Shown: positions 32,867 through 42,884, numbered from the stretch's first letter. The stretch: 64,000 nt of DNA from Mycolicibacterium insubricum (GCF_010731615.1 NZ_AP022618.1:496001-560000), one strand, 5' to 3'. Notes: generated by a model not told the origin, from the letters alone. Numbers and translations: made by a program.

Positions 32867-33478
32867 ATGTTTTTCAACGGATTCAACGGCGGACCCGGTT
32901 GGGGCGGACAGCAATTCGGCGGGCCCGGCGGGTTCGGCGGCGGCTTCGGCGGTGGGTTCGGGCCCGGCGGGTTCGGAGGCTTCGGCGGGGGCGGCTTCGG
33001 CGGTCCGGGTGCCGGCAGAGGACCCTGGTTCCTCAAGCGCGCCGCGTTCGGCACCGCCGCGGTTCTGCTCGACGGCCCCGCCACCGCCGCCCAGGTGATC
33101 GAGCGCGTCTCGGCCGCCACCGACGGCGCGCTCAACCCTCCGGAGGACATCGTCGAACTGGCCATCGCCCTGCTCGCCGGGCGCGGACTGGTCACGGTTG
33201 ACGACGGGGTGGCCTCACTGACCGATCTCGGCAGGCAGCTCCTGGCCTTCCGCGGCGTCACCAGCGAGACCGCACAGCTGTTCTTCAAGAAGGCCGGCAA
33301 GTTCGCCGACGTGTTCAAGATCCGCAAGGAGCTGTTCGAGGTCGCCGGGCTGGCCCGCACCATCGCCTTCACCGGGACCGACGAGCAGAAGGCCAAGCTG
33401 GCCGAGACCCGCGGCAAGGTCCTCGCGGCCCTGACCGAGGCCAAGAAGGAACTGCACCGCGTCCTCGCCGACGGCTGA
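32867..33478 (+). CDS. Gly/Phe-rich N-terminus plus winged-helix protein (PadR-like)
   Basis: A 203-aa protein. The first ~48 residues are repeats of GGFGGG and FGPGGFGG, and the rest is a winged-helix-like domain (RAAFGTAAVLLDGPATAAQVIERVSAATDGALNPPEDIVELAIALLAGRGLV). A helical tail follows. Proteins with such Gly-rich heads and PadR-type domains are found in actinobacteria, often next to their own operator. The regulated genes are unknown; autoregulation is likely from the palindromes upstream. Confidence 0.75.
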   Translation: MFFNGFNGGPGWGGQQFGGPGGFGGGFGGGFGPGGFGGFGGGGFGGPGAGRGPWFLKRAAFGTAAVLLDGPATAAQVIERVSAATDGALNPPEDIVELAIALLAGRGLVTVDDGVASLTDLGRQLLAFRGVTSETAQLFFKKAGKFADVFKIRKELFEVAGLARTIAFTGTDEQKAKLAETRGKVLAALTEAKKELHRVLADG

Positions 33479-33612
33479 TTCCCGCAGACCCGCCGCGGGT
33501 GACCTTCGGGTCATCCGCGGCGGTCTGCGCTGGTGAACCACCGCGCGGGCCCCGGACCCGAATGGGCATGCGCCGCCGAACATTGGCGCGCGTGCAGGAG
33601 ATTCGGGGATCG

Positions 33613-35088
33613 CTACCTGTCGATATCCGAATCGGTGATCAACAGGCTGCCGTCGCGACGGATGATCCGGAACCACCGATTCTCGCTGGACACCCGCCCG
33701 TCGTTGCTCACGTACTCCAGATGAGCGACGACGCGCTGGTCCCCGTCGGGAGCAACCGCGGTCACCGACACCGAGCGGATGGACGCCCAGAAGTCGCGGT
33801 AGCCGCTCCATCCGGCACGCTGCTGGTAGCCCGCGTCGAGCTTCGGCCAGGCGTCCTCCGGGCGACCCGGAAGCAACGCGTAGTAGCCGGTGACGAATGC
33901 CTGCATCTCATCGAAGCCGATTCCCGTGGCCGGGGCCGAAGCGCTGGTGCTCACGGCCGGCGCACTGCTCACGACAGAGCCTCCACGGGGACCCGCGGTC
34001 GAGTTCCCACCGCCCCGCTGACCCATGATCGCGACCGTGGCGGCGACAGCCACCGCCACCAGCGCCAGGACGCCGAGCAGGATCAACAGCACCGGACTGC
34101 GCTGCGGCACCGCGGCGGGCATCGGTGTGACCGGCTGCGGGGCGGGCGCCGGGATGGGCTGTGGCAGTACCGCGGTCTGCGGTGCCCACCGGGTCACCGG
34201 GACCGTTGCCGGCGTCGGTTCCCGACCGACCCCGACGGCGGGCGCAGACGGCTGGGCGGCGGCCTGCAGCGCCGCCGCGAACTCACCGCAGGTCGCATAC
34301 CGCTGATCCGGGTCTTTCGCCAGCACCCGGCGAAACACCTCGTCCACGCCGGCCGGCAATGCCGGATTCACCGCCGACGCCGATGGGATCGGCGCTGTCA
34401 AATGCGCCATCAGCACCGTGGACATCGAGTCCCCGGCATACGGCGGCTGTCCGGTCATCAGCTCAAAGGCCGTGCAGCCCAACGAGTAGAGGTCGGCCCG
34501 ACTGTCCAGCGGGCGGCCTTCGATGGCCTCCGGCGAGACGTAGGAGACGGTGCCCATCGTCATCCCCACCGAGGTCAGCGCCGTGCCCTGGTCGGCCACC
34601 TTCGCTATCCCGAAGTCGGCGAGCTTGACCGTCGCGAGTTGGCCACCCGGTTCGAAGGCCAGCAGGATGTTCGCCGGCTTCACGTCGCGATGGGTGATCT
34701 GATACTGCGCGTAGGCGTAATCCAGTGCTGCGCCAGCCTTTTCGATGACGGGAATGACGAGGCCCAGCGGCAGCGGTCCGTGCTGCTGCAGCATCTGCGC
34801 CGCGTCCGAACCGTCGATGTACTCCATCGCCAACCACAGCCGCCCGTCGTACTCGCCACGGTCGTAGATGGTGATGACGTTCGGGTGCCGCAACCCCGCC
34901 AGCAGGCTGGCCTCCTGGTCGAACCGGGCCCGAAACTTCTCGTCGCCGCTGACGGCCGCGTTCAGCAGCTTCACCGCATCGCGGCGCGGGAGCCGGGGGT
35001 GCTGCACGAGATACACCTCGCCCATGCCGCCCGACCCGATGAGGCGAATCACCCGGTATTCGCCGATCGCGGCAACAGGCTCAGTCAC
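33613..35088 (-). CDS. Membrane serine/threonine protein kinase
   Basis: A 491-aa Hanks-type kinase. The kinase domain (residues ~10-265) has a glycine loop (GSGGMGEVY), an AVKLL lysine, the HRDVKPAN catalytic loop, DFGIAK and SPEA. A Pro-rich linker leads to one membrane helix near residue 332 (VLLILLGVLALVAVAVAATVAI) and an extracellular C-terminal domain of about 110 residues with an NTF2-like pattern (FVTGYYALLPGRPEDAWPKL). It is distinct from PknA/PknB and lies outside their operon. The sensed signal and substrates are unknown. The start is GTG. Confidence 0.92.
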   Translation of the reverse strand: MTEPVAAIGEYRVIRLIGSGGMGEVYLVQHPRLPRRDAVKLLNAAVSGDEKFRARFDQEASLLAGLRHPNVITIYDRGEYDGRLWLAMEYIDGSDAAQMLQQHGPLPLGLVIPVIEKAGAALDYAYAQYQITHRDVKPANILLAFEPGGQLATVKLADFGIAKVADQGTALTSVGMTMGTVSYVSPEAIEGRPLDSRADLYSLGCTAFELMTGQPPYAGDSMSTVLMAHLTAPIPSASAVNPALPAGVDEVFRRVLAKDPDQRYATCGEFAAALQAAAQPSAPAVGVGREPTPATVPVTRWAPQTAVLPQPIPAPAPQPVTPMPAAVPQRSPVLLILLGVLALVAVAVAATVAIMGQRGGGNSTAGPRGGSVVSSAPAVSTSASAPATGIGFDEMQAFVTGYYALLPGRPEDAWPKLDAGYQQRAGWSGYRDFWASIRSVSVTAVAPDGDQRVVAHLEYVSNDGRVSSENRWFRIIRRDGSLLITDSDIDR

Positions 35089-35265
35089 CCGCCGAGTCTC
35101 GCATGCGACGGCCCGGGCGGCGGCGTCGACGCGAGCCGCGTCGACCGTGGGCCGGAATCAACCCGTCGGGTCAGGAGGTCCCACGCTCGGCGTCATGCAC
35201 CCCGGGACACCGCGGCGGGTCGCATCAGCCCCCGGTGTCGTGCAATCCTCGATACTCTTCCGTCC

Positions 35266-36045
35266 ATGACGGGCTTCATCGACGGCTACCTACGCTCACC
35301 GCTTTCCGGTATCGCCCCCTGGGTCTTGATGTCGGTGCTGTCGAGCCCCGGCAAGTTCGAGGTCGCGGTCTGTACCGCGCTGGGACTGACCCTCGCGACG
35401 CTGTGGCTAGCCCGGCGGCGCGGCATCTCGATCCACACACTGGAAGTGTTCGGCGCGCTGTTCTTCATCGCACTGGCCATCGTCGGCCTGGTGGCGACCC
35501 CCGGAGTGATTTCCTGGCTGGAACTGTGGGCCGGCGAACTCACCAACGTCGCGCTGGCACTGTTCGTCATCGCCACCATCGTCGTCCGCCGACCGTTCAC
35601 CCTGCCGTACGCGAAAGAGCAAGCTCCCCAAGAGTATTGGGACTCACCGCTATTCATCCGGATCAACTACGTCATCTCGACGGTATGGGCGATGGCCTTC
35701 ACCTTCTCGGCGGCGGTCGGCTTGGTCGGCGACGCGGTCCTGTACCAGCCGGACAACTTCTGGACCGGCTGGGTATTGCAGCTGGCGGCGATCTTGTTCG
35801 CGGTGTCGTTCACCGAGTTCTATCCCGACCATGCAAGCGCCAAGGATGCAGCCGCGCGCGGCGAGCAGGAACCGGCGCCGCCGATCGCGAAGCTTTTCGA
35901 CTGGCTCCCGACCTTCGTGCTGATCGCCGGGATCTTCGGCTGGGTCACCGACGCTCTGCCCGACGCCGCCGGGATCGGGATGATCGTCGCCGGCGTGCTC
36001 GGCAATGTCGTCGTCAACAAGCTCGTCCCCGCCGAGGCGGCCTGA
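35266..36045 (+). CDS. Multi-pass membrane protein of unknown function
   Basis: A 259-aa protein with about six hydrophobic segments (for example ALGLTLATLWLARRRG, LEVFGALFFIALAIVGLVA, LALFVIATIVV, AMAFTFSAAVGLVG, MIVAGVLGNVVVNKLV). It contains the polar segment RRPFTLPYAKEQAPQEYWDSPLFIRINYVIS between helices. I do not recognise a characterised family. It is divergent from the kinase gene across a 177-bp spacer in which nothing else is visible. Confidence 0.75.
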   Translation: MTGFIDGYLRSPLSGIAPWVLMSVLSSPGKFEVAVCTALGLTLATLWLARRRGISIHTLEVFGALFFIALAIVGLVATPGVISWLELWAGELTNVALALFVIATIVVRRPFTLPYAKEQAPQEYWDSPLFIRINYVISTVWAMAFTFSAAVGLVGDAVLYQPDNFWTGWVLQLAAILFAVSFTEFYPDHASAKDAAARGEQEPAPPIAKLFDWLPTFVLIAGIFGWVTDALPDAAGIGMIVAGVLGNVVVNKLVPAEAA

Positions 36046-36067
36046 CGCCGACGCCCCCGTCCCAACG

Positions 36068-36286
36068 TCAGCACTTCAGATCCTTCACGGCGTCGCCGAC
36101 CTTGTCGACGACGTCCTTGGCGACGCCGGGACCTTGATCGCCCTGGCTGTCTTCCGGCTGCTCGTTCTCACCCTGCTGCGCGGTGTCGTTGTCGACCGGA
36201 TCGTCGGCGTGCGCCATGGGCGCCCACACGAGCAGTGCCCCGGCGGCGAGAGCGGCGGCGTAGCGCGCAGCGGTGATCTTGACCAT
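36068..36286 (-). CDS. Small secreted protein
   Basis: A 72-aa protein with a Sec signal (MVKITAARYAAALAAGALLV, cleavage after MAHA). The mature part is ~46 residues, acidic and hydrophilic (DDPVDNDTAQQGENEQPEDS), and ends in a helix with a single C-terminal cysteine (VGDAVKDLKC). It converges on the upstream membrane protein gene. No function is known. Confidence 0.7.
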   Translation of the reverse strand: MVKITAARYAAALAAGALLVWAPMAHADDPVDNDTAQQGENEQPEDSQGDQGPGVAKDVVDKVGDAVKDLKC

Positions 36287-36473
36287 CGTGAACCCCCTGG
36301 TGGTTTTCTGCCGAACCAATGTGCTCGGCACGTCCCTGTCGGCGGCCTAGCGAAAACGACGCCGGACGGGGACGGCTTCCGTGGATATTTTCTCATTGAA
36401 TTCTTAGAGTTTGGGAGTCTGTTTTGTCGGCCTGACCGGCGTTTTTGTCAGTGGCTCGAACTAGCGTTTGGGT

Positions 36474-37937
36474 ATGAGTTCGACGACGGTTCCCGGGGAG
36501 GGGATTCCCGGATGTGGGCTCCCGGAGCCGGGGGTGGGCCGGCTGGCGGATCGCGGGACCGTCGCTGCCGCGCTGAGCCGGCTGGAGGCCGCCGCCTCCG
36601 ACTTCGACGCGTTGAACCTCGACGCGTTGTCGGACACCGATGTACTGGCGGTGGCGGGCCGGTTGGAGGCCGTGGCCCGGGCCCATGCGGTCACCGATCA
36701 CCGGGTCATGGCGCGCCTCGCCCGGCTCAGCCCCCGGGAATTCGGCGCCAAAAGCGTGGTGGAGCTGATCGCGACCCGGCTGCGGATCAGCCGCCGCGCC
36801 ACCCACACCCGGCTCCGCGCCGCCGCCCTACTATCCCCCCAGCTGCCCATCACCGGGGCCGCGTTGCCCCCGAAACTCCCGGCGACCGCCGCCGCGGTCT
36901 CCGAAGGCCGCATCAGCGGCGAACACGTCACCGTCATCGCCGACTTTATGGCCCGCCTGCCCCAGCGCGTCGAACCGGAACTGCGCGCGGAAGTGGAAGC
37001 CGAGTTGGCCGGCTACGCCACCGAAACCACGCCTGAAGACCTGCGCGCGTTGGCGTTGCGGCTGGCGTCGATGATCGACACCGACGGGCCGCTGGACGAT
37101 GAGGACCGGGCACGTCGGCGCGGCATCGTCATCGGCCCCCAAGGCGTCGACGGGATGAGCAAACTCACCGGCTGGGTGACCCCGCAGTGGCGGGCCACCG
37201 TCGAAGCGATCTGCGCCAAACTCGGGGCGCCGGGCATGTGCGACCCCACCCAAAAGGATCCCTGCGTCGACGGGACCCCCACCCAGGAACACATCGACGG
37301 GGATAAACGCAGCGTGGAGCAGCGCACCCATGATGCGCTGCTGGCTGCTGGGCGCGCGGTCCTGGCCTCGGGAAGCCTCGGCAAACTCAACGGCCTGCCG
37401 GCGACCATCGTCATCACCACCACCTTGCAAGATCTCACCGATGCCGTCGGGGTGGGGATCACCGCCGGGGGCACCGTGCTCCCGATGTCCGATGTGATCC
37501 GCGAAGCCCGCGAGGCGTATCACTACCTGGCGGTGTTCGATCGCCACACCAACATCCCCCTGTATCTGGGACGGTCGCGGCGCACCGCGAGTCCCGGGCA
37601 GCGGATCGTGCTCTACGCCCGCGATCTCGGGTGCACATTCCCCACCTGCACCACGCCGGGCTACCGGTGCGAGATCCACCACTGCGACCCCTGGCGCGGT
37701 GTCGGGCAGACCAACGTCGACGCCATGGCCCAAACCTGTCCGGGCCACCACCGGATGACTGAAGGACACCCCGCCACCCGCTGGACCGTCCGCCTGCGCA
37801 AAGACGGCCTCGTCGAATGGGTCCCACCCCCCAAACTCGACACCGACGGACCGCGGGTCAACAACTACCACCACCCGGGGCGCCTGCTCACCCGATACCG
37901 CAACCGACCCAGAACCACCGGAACACTGCGGAGTTAA
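36474..37937 (+). CDS. DUF222-HNH endonuclease protein (13E12 type)
   Basis: A 487-aa protein of the large mycobacterial 13E12 repeat family: a helical DUF222 region, then a C-terminal HNH nuclease with zinc cysteines and catalytic histidines (CTFPTCTTPGYRCEIHHCDPW and TCPGHHRMTEGHP). The HNH residues look intact. These genes are multicopy and behave as selfish or mobile-associated sequences in mycobacterial genomes. The ATG at 36474 is chosen over a TTG two codons upstream. Homologous copies elsewhere are expected but not visible here. Confidence 0.88.
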   Translation: MSSTTVPGEGIPGCGLPEPGVGRLADRGTVAAALSRLEAAASDFDALNLDALSDTDVLAVAGRLEAVARAHAVTDHRVMARLARLSPREFGAKSVVELIATRLRISRRATHTRLRAAALLSPQLPITGAALPPKLPATAAAVSEGRISGEHVTVIADFMARLPQRVEPELRAEVEAELAGYATETTPEDLRALALRLASMIDTDGPLDDEDRARRRGIVIGPQGVDGMSKLTGWVTPQWRATVEAICAKLGAPGMCDPTQKDPCVDGTPTQEHIDGDKRSVEQRTHDALLAAGRAVLASGSLGKLNGLPATIVITTTLQDLTDAVGVGITAGGTVLPMSDVIREAREAYHYLAVFDRHTNIPLYLGRSRRTASPGQRIVLYARDLGCTFPTCTTPGYRCEIHHCDPWRGVGQTNVDAMAQTCPGHHRMTEGHPATRWTVRLRKDGLVEWVPPPKLDTDGPRVNNYHHPGRLLTRYRNRPRTTGTLRS

Positions 37938-37947
37938 CGAACCGTCG

Positions 37948-38883
37948 TTACAGGTACAGACCGTCGGGCACGGCAGCCCGGTATCGACCACTACCGACCT
38001 CGGCCAACAGTCCGTCGGTGCTGATCGGCTCGCCATCAGGTACGGAAAGTACTGCACGCCTGACGATTTCACGCAGATCACTACCGCTGATCTGTTCGGG
38101 CAGCCGGCCCACCACCGTCGCGGTATCCACTCCGGATCCACCAGGCAATCCCGCAACGAGACTCGCCAGGATGCGGGCGGCGGCGGCGCGACTTGGGAAG
38201 CCGACCTCGACAATCGCGTCGAAACGTCCCGTCCGGATCGCCGCCTGATCCAAGGTGGTGGCATCGTTGGTAGACGCCAAAGTCAGAATGCGGGCATCCG
38301 CGGCGATGTCCATGGCCTGCAACAACTCCGACAGTCCCGACCTGCCGCCCCTCCGGTCGGCGCACCACAGGTCGACATCCTCCAACACCAATAGCACCGG
38401 ACCGCCCAACTTCTCGGCTTCCTCTACCACCGAGGTCAACAGCTGCTCATCGGCCCGCGCTGCGAGTCGATCGAGTACTTCGCGGGCCCCGCTCTGATGT
38501 TCGGGCCTGACGTACACGCTGACCGAGAGGTCGCTCATCAGCCCTCGCCGAATGTCGATCCCGATCACGCACCCGACATCCGCGAGCACCGTCCCGGCCG
38601 GGAAGAAGGCGCGCAGGCACTGCGGATGCCGCAACGCGCGGCCGCCGATTTCGGTCTGAGTCCACCTCGGTGGAGCGCTGTACTGGCCTGCTCCCACCTC
38701 GCAGGCCTGTTCGTGAGCATCGATCCACTCGGCCAACACCAATGCGGTGGTCACCTGCGCCACCGGTGTGAGCTCGTGCTCCTCATCCACAAGGTTTCCG
38801 ATGTCGGTCACGCCAAGACACCGGGCGGTGAATCTGTCTGCCGACTCCGCACCGTCGGGGCGCTCGACGACACCGACCAGCAA
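37948..38883 (-). CDS. AAA+ ATPase-like protein lacking a Walker A motif
   Basis: The C-terminal ~190 residues are AAA+-like: Walker B LLVLEDVDLWC, a sensor-1 LASTNDATTLD, the IRTGRFD arginine-finger segment and a helical lid (ISGSDLREIVRRAVLS). No GxxxxGK[ST] P-loop occurs upstream, where it should lie 45-60 residues before Walker B. The only start I can find is a TTG at 38883. The open frame runs on into the end of the hydrolase gene without an ATG or GTG I would trust. This is either a degenerate, inactive AAA protein or a decaying gene. Confidence 0.65.
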   Translation of the reverse strand: MLVGVVERPDGAESADRFTARCLGVTDIGNLVDEEHELTPVAQVTTALVLAEWIDAHEQACEVGAGQYSAPPRWTQTEIGGRALRHPQCLRAFFPAGTVLADVGCVIGIDIRRGLMSDLSVSVYVRPEHQSGAREVLDRLAARADEQLLTSVVEEAEKLGGPVLLVLEDVDLWCADRRGGRSGLSELLQAMDIAADARILTLASTNDATTLDQAAIRTGRFDAIVEVGFPSRAAAARILASLVAGLPGGSGVDTATVVGRLPEQISGSDLREIVRRAVLSVPDGEPISTDGLLAEVGSGRYRAAVPDGLYL

Positions 38884-38972
38884 CTCCCCCAGCGCTTTCA
38901 GGCTCGGTCGCTGACCAGGCTGACACGCCGCCCGTGGGTCGGCAAGCGCTTTTGCCCGCTGCCGCTGTGTCG

Positions 38973-41249
38973 CTACCGGAGGGCGATGAGTGGCGACACC
39001 GCCTCGGGGTTATCGGCCACCAACGGCTGGTAGACCGCGAACCGGAACAGCACGTCGAGAATCACCTTTGCGATCGGATCCCACGGCATTGCGATCACGG
39101 TCTTGTCCGAGGCCTGGTCCAGCGGGGTCGCGCTCGCAGGCCCCGCCGGGTTGTAGCTGGGCGGGGTGCCGTCGTACATGTCGTTGATCCAGCTACTCGC
39201 GAGCACTTTCACCGCATCGATGTTCTCGGGCTTCGAGAAACCGGCGACGATGTACTCCGCGACCTGCAGGATCGGGTTGCCGCCCTGCAGTGCATCGATG
39301 TGTCGACCGCCGGCGAGCACCACTCCGTTGAAGGAATCCGGGCGCGCGGCCTGCAGCTCATCTCCCACCACTCCGTCGAGGTTCCACGTGTAGCGCTCCG
39401 ACGAAATCTCCAGCACCGGCCGGTAATCGTCTCCGCTGAGTCTGTCCAACCCATCCGGGATGGCGTTGTCCATGTCGACGGCATCAAGCAGGACGACGCC
39501 CTTCAGGTTCCCGATGGATTCATCGTCCATCTTTTCTGCGGCACCCATGACGAGCGTGCCGCCCAGTGAATGCCCGACGAGCACGAAGTCCTTCGGCAGC
39601 GCCCCGGTGTAGCCGGCCTCGGCGGCACTGGCCGTCAACTGCGGCCGATCGCCTCGGAACAGATCGGCCACGTCCTGCTGCAGCGGATCGCCTCCGAGCC
39701 ATTCAGCCTTGGGGTCAAACAGATTCGACGACATCGACGGTGCGACGACGATGCTGTTGGTGCTCTCGGCCAGATACGCCGCGGTGTAGCTGTACATCGG
39801 CCCGGTGGCCATGAACCCGTGCTGCAGATAGATCAGCCGGGTGTTCTCGTCGACCTCGTCCGGGAAGTACCAGTCCGCGCGGACCGTCTTGCCGGAATCC
39901 GGCAGCACCAGCGTCGAGGTCCGCACCGTCACATTGCTGCCGGCGGGTAGCACCGGCGGCCCGGAGAAGATCTGCAGCACCGCGCCGAGCAACGAGAAGA
40001 CCACCGAGCCGACGACGTTGACCGGTCCGGCCAACTCTGCGTCGCGCAGAGTGTCCACGCCCTGGCTCAGCGAGGTGGCGACGCCGATGGCCGTGGCCCG
40101 CACAGTGGTGGCGAAGACATGGGCCGCGTCAGAGGTGTCGGTCACCAGCGTCCTCAGCTGGGAGGTGAGCTGAGCCAGGGCCGCGGTGGTCGGCACGGCG
40201 TTGTTGCCGGCCAGGGACGCCGGCTCCGGCTTGGCCGTGGCATCGGTGGTGACGATGGCGAGCGTTTTCACCGGCGTTGCCTGCCCGGTGACCGTTTCCC
40301 CGTTCTCCGCTTCACCGGCCGCGGGTTCGCTCGAAGCCGAAGCCACGGTTGCCCGCTGCGTCCGATCCCCCGGCACCCGTGCGGTCAGCGCCACCAGTAG
40401 CTCACGGCCACGGGCCTCGGCCTGCTCGGTGAACGATCCCGGCTCGATCGTCTCCTCGGGCACACCGCTGCCGGGCAGCGTCACGGGGATCTGCGCAATG
40501 AGGTCCTGCGGCGCAGGTAGTTTCAGAACTCCCGCGGGGATCCGCAACCCGGCCGTCTCGACGCCCGAGTCGGTTGTCTCGACTCCCGAGGACGCGGGGG
40601 GATGCTCTGTGATCGACTGCGCCTTGAACTCCTCCGCCGACGGCGCGGGCGATTCAGGACGGACTTTGTCCGCATGGCGGCCCAGGTTGGCACCGCCACC
40701 GGCGCCGTCCACTCCGTCACCAACGCTGCCCAAGCTGCCTCCGCCGTCCAACCCGCCGCGGACGCCCACCGAACCGCGGCCGCCGCCGCCATCGGCACCG
40801 CCATCGGCGCCATCCACGCCGACGGCACTCCCGCCCTTCGCGGACCGACGCAGCCCGTCTCCGATCCGGCGGTCGAACGACGGCCTCGTCGCACCGGCCT
40901 GAGTGCTCCCGGAAACGCCCCGCCGGTTCGGCCGAACTCGGTCCGGCCCGGTGTTCGACTCCCTGACGGCATCGCCGGTGCCGGCCGTCGTTGCGGACGG
41001 CCGCTCACCCACCACCCGCGCCGCCCCCCGGTCGCCCTGCGAACCGTCACCGCCTCGCGACGACGGCGCACGATCAGCCGCCTGCCGCCGCGGCGAGTGG
41101 TCCGGTCGGGAATGAGACGACGCGTTGTCTCCGGGATCAGCCGATGCGGTCGGGACGACGGCACCACCCACTCCCAGCCACAGGCCACCGGTCAGCAGCG
41201 CAAGGCCGATCACGGCGGTGGGACGGGTGACAGGTCGAGAAGGGGTCAT
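38973..41249 (-). CDS. Secreted alpha/beta hydrolase with long Gly/Ser-rich linker
   Basis: A 758-aa exported protein. The Sec signal covers TAVIGLALLTGGLWLGVGGAV with cleavage near TASA. About 250 residues of Gly/Arg/Ser/Asp-rich low-complexity sequence follow (DGADGGADGGGGRGSVGV), then an alpha/beta hydrolase domain. The nucleophile elbow is GHSLGG (Ser near residue 560), with an acid and GGRHIDAL as likely triad members. The segment VFSLLGAVLQIFSGPPVLP before the hydrolase core is a pattern I know from mycobacterial exported esterase-like proteins. The substrate is unknown. The ATG at 41249 is chosen because it sits directly before the signal peptide. Confidence 0.85.
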   Translation of the reverse strand: MTPSRPVTRPTAVIGLALLTGGLWLGVGGAVVPTASADPGDNASSHSRPDHSPRRQAADRAPSSRGGDGSQGDRGAARVVGERPSATTAGTGDAVRESNTGPDRVRPNRRGVSGSTQAGATRPSFDRRIGDGLRRSAKGGSAVGVDGADGGADGGGGRGSVGVRGGLDGGGSLGSVGDGVDGAGGGANLGRHADKVRPESPAPSAEEFKAQSITEHPPASSGVETTDSGVETAGLRIPAGVLKLPAPQDLIAQIPVTLPGSGVPEETIEPGSFTEQAEARGRELLVALTARVPGDRTQRATVASASSEPAAGEAENGETVTGQATPVKTLAIVTTDATAKPEPASLAGNNAVPTTAALAQLTSQLRTLVTDTSDAAHVFATTVRATAIGVATSLSQGVDTLRDAELAGPVNVVGSVVFSLLGAVLQIFSGPPVLPAGSNVTVRTSTLVLPDSGKTVRADWYFPDEVDENTRLIYLQHGFMATGPMYSYTAAYLAESTNSIVVAPSMSSNLFDPKAEWLGGDPLQQDVADLFRGDRPQLTASAAEAGYTGALPKDFVLVGHSLGGTLVMGAAEKMDDESIGNLKGVVLLDAVDMDNAIPDGLDRLSGDDYRPVLEISSERYTWNLDGVVGDELQAARPDSFNGVVLAGGRHIDALQGGNPILQVAEYIVAGFSKPENIDAVKVLASSWINDMYDGTPPSYNPAGPASATPLDQASDKTVIAMPWDPIAKVILDVLFRFAVYQPLVADNPEAVSPLIALR

Positions 41250-41418
41250 CGGTGCGGCTCCTGTCCGAGGGCTTCGGCGTCGTGCCAACTGGCCGGCGGC
41301 GCCCGTTGCGAAAATAATTACACAAATCGATAGTTATGTTTCTTTTTTGGCTACGCCGGTATCCCACACCGCTCCGGCATACTGGTGGCAACCGCACTCC
41401 CGAGCAGGACGAACGCCC

Positions 41419-42069
41419 GTGTCAACAGCCCAACGCCGTCCCCGGGGCCGGCCCGCCGGTGGCGGTATTTCCGCCGAGCAGGCCAAGACCGTGCTGATGA
41501 ACGCCGCCGAGGAACTGTTCATCACCAAGGGCTACCGGGTCACCACGATGGAAGACATCGCCCGGCACGCCGGTTACTCCCGCGCTGCCATCTACCGGCA
41601 GTTCCCCAACCGCCGAGCGCTGATCGCCGCGATGGTCAACCGCATCACCCAACGGCACATCGCCGCGATGCTCCCCCGACTGCCCGAAGGCGCCGGGCTG
41701 ATCACCATCCTGGTCGAGGCGCTCGTCATCGTCGCCTCCGAACTGGTCGAGGACCCGCTACTCCAGTCCATGGCCGAGCAGGCCTCCGATGACACCGTCG
41801 TCGTGTTGATCGCTGAAGATCCCGCACTCACCCAGCTGGTAGAGGCAACCATCGCCGGCATCATCGCCACCGACGCCAACGTGTTCCGGCCCGGGCTACA
41901 GCCCTACGACGTCGCGCAGTTCATCATCGCCACCGCACTGGGCCTGCTGCTGCAGACGGTGCCGGGCACCGGCGATCCCGACGTGGCCCGCCGCTATCTG
42001 GAGACATTCATACTTCCGGCGATCGTCGCCGATCCGCCCCCGGCAACCCGGGTGTTTCCCCCGGCGTGA
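41419..42069 (+). CDS. TetR-family transcriptional regulator
   Basis: A 216-aa regulator with the HTH VTTMEDIARHAGYSRAAIYRQFPNRRALI and a variable C-terminal ligand domain. It is divergent from the secreted hydrolase gene across 169 bp that include an unusually AT-rich stretch (about 41312-41350), so it may repress that gene. The GTG at 41419 is chosen because the longer reading frame has no start with a ribosome binding site. Confidence 0.88.
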   Translation: MSTAQRRPRGRPAGGGISAEQAKTVLMNAAEELFITKGYRVTTMEDIARHAGYSRAAIYRQFPNRRALIAAMVNRITQRHIAAMLPRLPEGAGLITILVEALVIVASELVEDPLLQSMAEQASDDTVVVLIAEDPALTQLVEATIAGIIATDANVFRPGLQPYDVAQFIIATALGLLLQTVPGTGDPDVARRYLETFILPAIVADPPPATRVFPPA

Positions 42070-42077
42070 GCCGGCCG

Positions 42078-42692
42078 CTACTGCCCGGCCACCAGACGCT
42101 CGACGGATACCGGTATCGGAAGCGGGGAATTCGACTGGGGTGCACCGTAGTTCCGGCTCACCGGAATGGTTCCGGTCCACGCGGTTTCCGACGGCGCGGC
42201 CGGACCACGACGAGCCTTTGAAATCCAGCGGCCGTCGGTGATCGGCAGCGCCAGCACCAGTGTCTGGGCGATATCCCGAGCGGTGTGCGGCGGGCATTCG
42301 AGATCGCGTCCCGGAATCAAGGTGCCGGTGAACAGGTCCAGCACCGTCGCGCGCTCGTCGCCGTCGATCACCTCACAGACCCCACGCACCACCGCGGATC
42401 GGTAGTTCGCCGAGTGGTCTATCTGAGCCTCGGCGATCACCAGCGCGTCAAGCAGGTAGGCGCTGACCGCCACCTTCGCCCCGGCCGCGGCGTGCCGCAG
42501 CGCCCCTGCCCCGGTCGACCCGTGCAGCAGCAGCCGGTCGCCGTCGCGAACCACCAGAATCGGGATGGCCCACGGTTCGTCGTCGAACACCGTCGACAGC
42601 GTGCCCACCAGGCACCGGTCGAAGACCTCGTCGAGCAGGGCGCGGTCCCCTCCCCTATCCGTCTTACGGGTCAGTTCGCGCAGTGCATCCAT
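42078..42692 (-). CDS. FMN-binding split-barrel (pyridoxamine-5'-phosphate-oxidase-like) protein
   Basis: A 204-aa flavin/F420-type split-barrel protein: [39 protein letters not shown] is the typical nucleotide-binding beta-barrel start. Family members bind FMN or F420 and act as reductases or oxidases; the substrate is unknown. It converges on the TetR gene with an 8-bp gap, so the two are not an operon. The ATG at 42692 is directly at the start of the fold. Confidence 0.85.
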   Translation of the reverse strand: MDALRELTRKTDRGGDRALLDEVFDRCLVGTLSTVFDDEPWAIPILVVRDGDRLLLHGSTGAGALRHAAAGAKVAVSAYLLDALVIAEAQIDHSANYRSAVVRGVCEVIDGDERATVLDLFTGTLIPGRDLECPPHTARDIAQTLVLALPITDGRWISKARRGPAAPSETAWTGTIPVSRNYGAPQSNSPLPIPVSVERLVAGQ

Positions 42693-42818
42693 GCGGTGCA
42701 GTCAACGCGCCGGCAAAAATCAGCGCAATCTATTTTGGCCGGCCTGCGGCCATCCCGTCGCACGCCCTCGGCAGAACTCGGGCAGCCCGCCCGGCCCAAC
42801 CGGGACCTAAGCCACCAA

Positions 42819-42860
42819 ACACAAAGGTCACGACCTCTTTCGAGTCCGTGACCTCTGTGT
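42819..42860 (-). terminator. Hairpin downstream of tRNA-Leu
   Basis: ACACAAAGGTCACG (42819-42832) and CGTGACCTCTGTGT (42847-42860) form a 14-bp stem with one mismatch. It begins 25 nt after the 3' end of the minus-strand tRNA-Leu, where it would end its transcript. Confidence 0.75.
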
Positions 42861-42884
42861 CCGGTTCCGCAGAACCGCAATCTG

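Noticed and set aside
41312..41350. AT-rich stretch as a possible origin or phage attachment site
   Set aside because: It is about 40 bp in a divergent promoter gap with no DnaA-box cluster, integrase or tRNA end nearby. A promoter is the simpler explanation.
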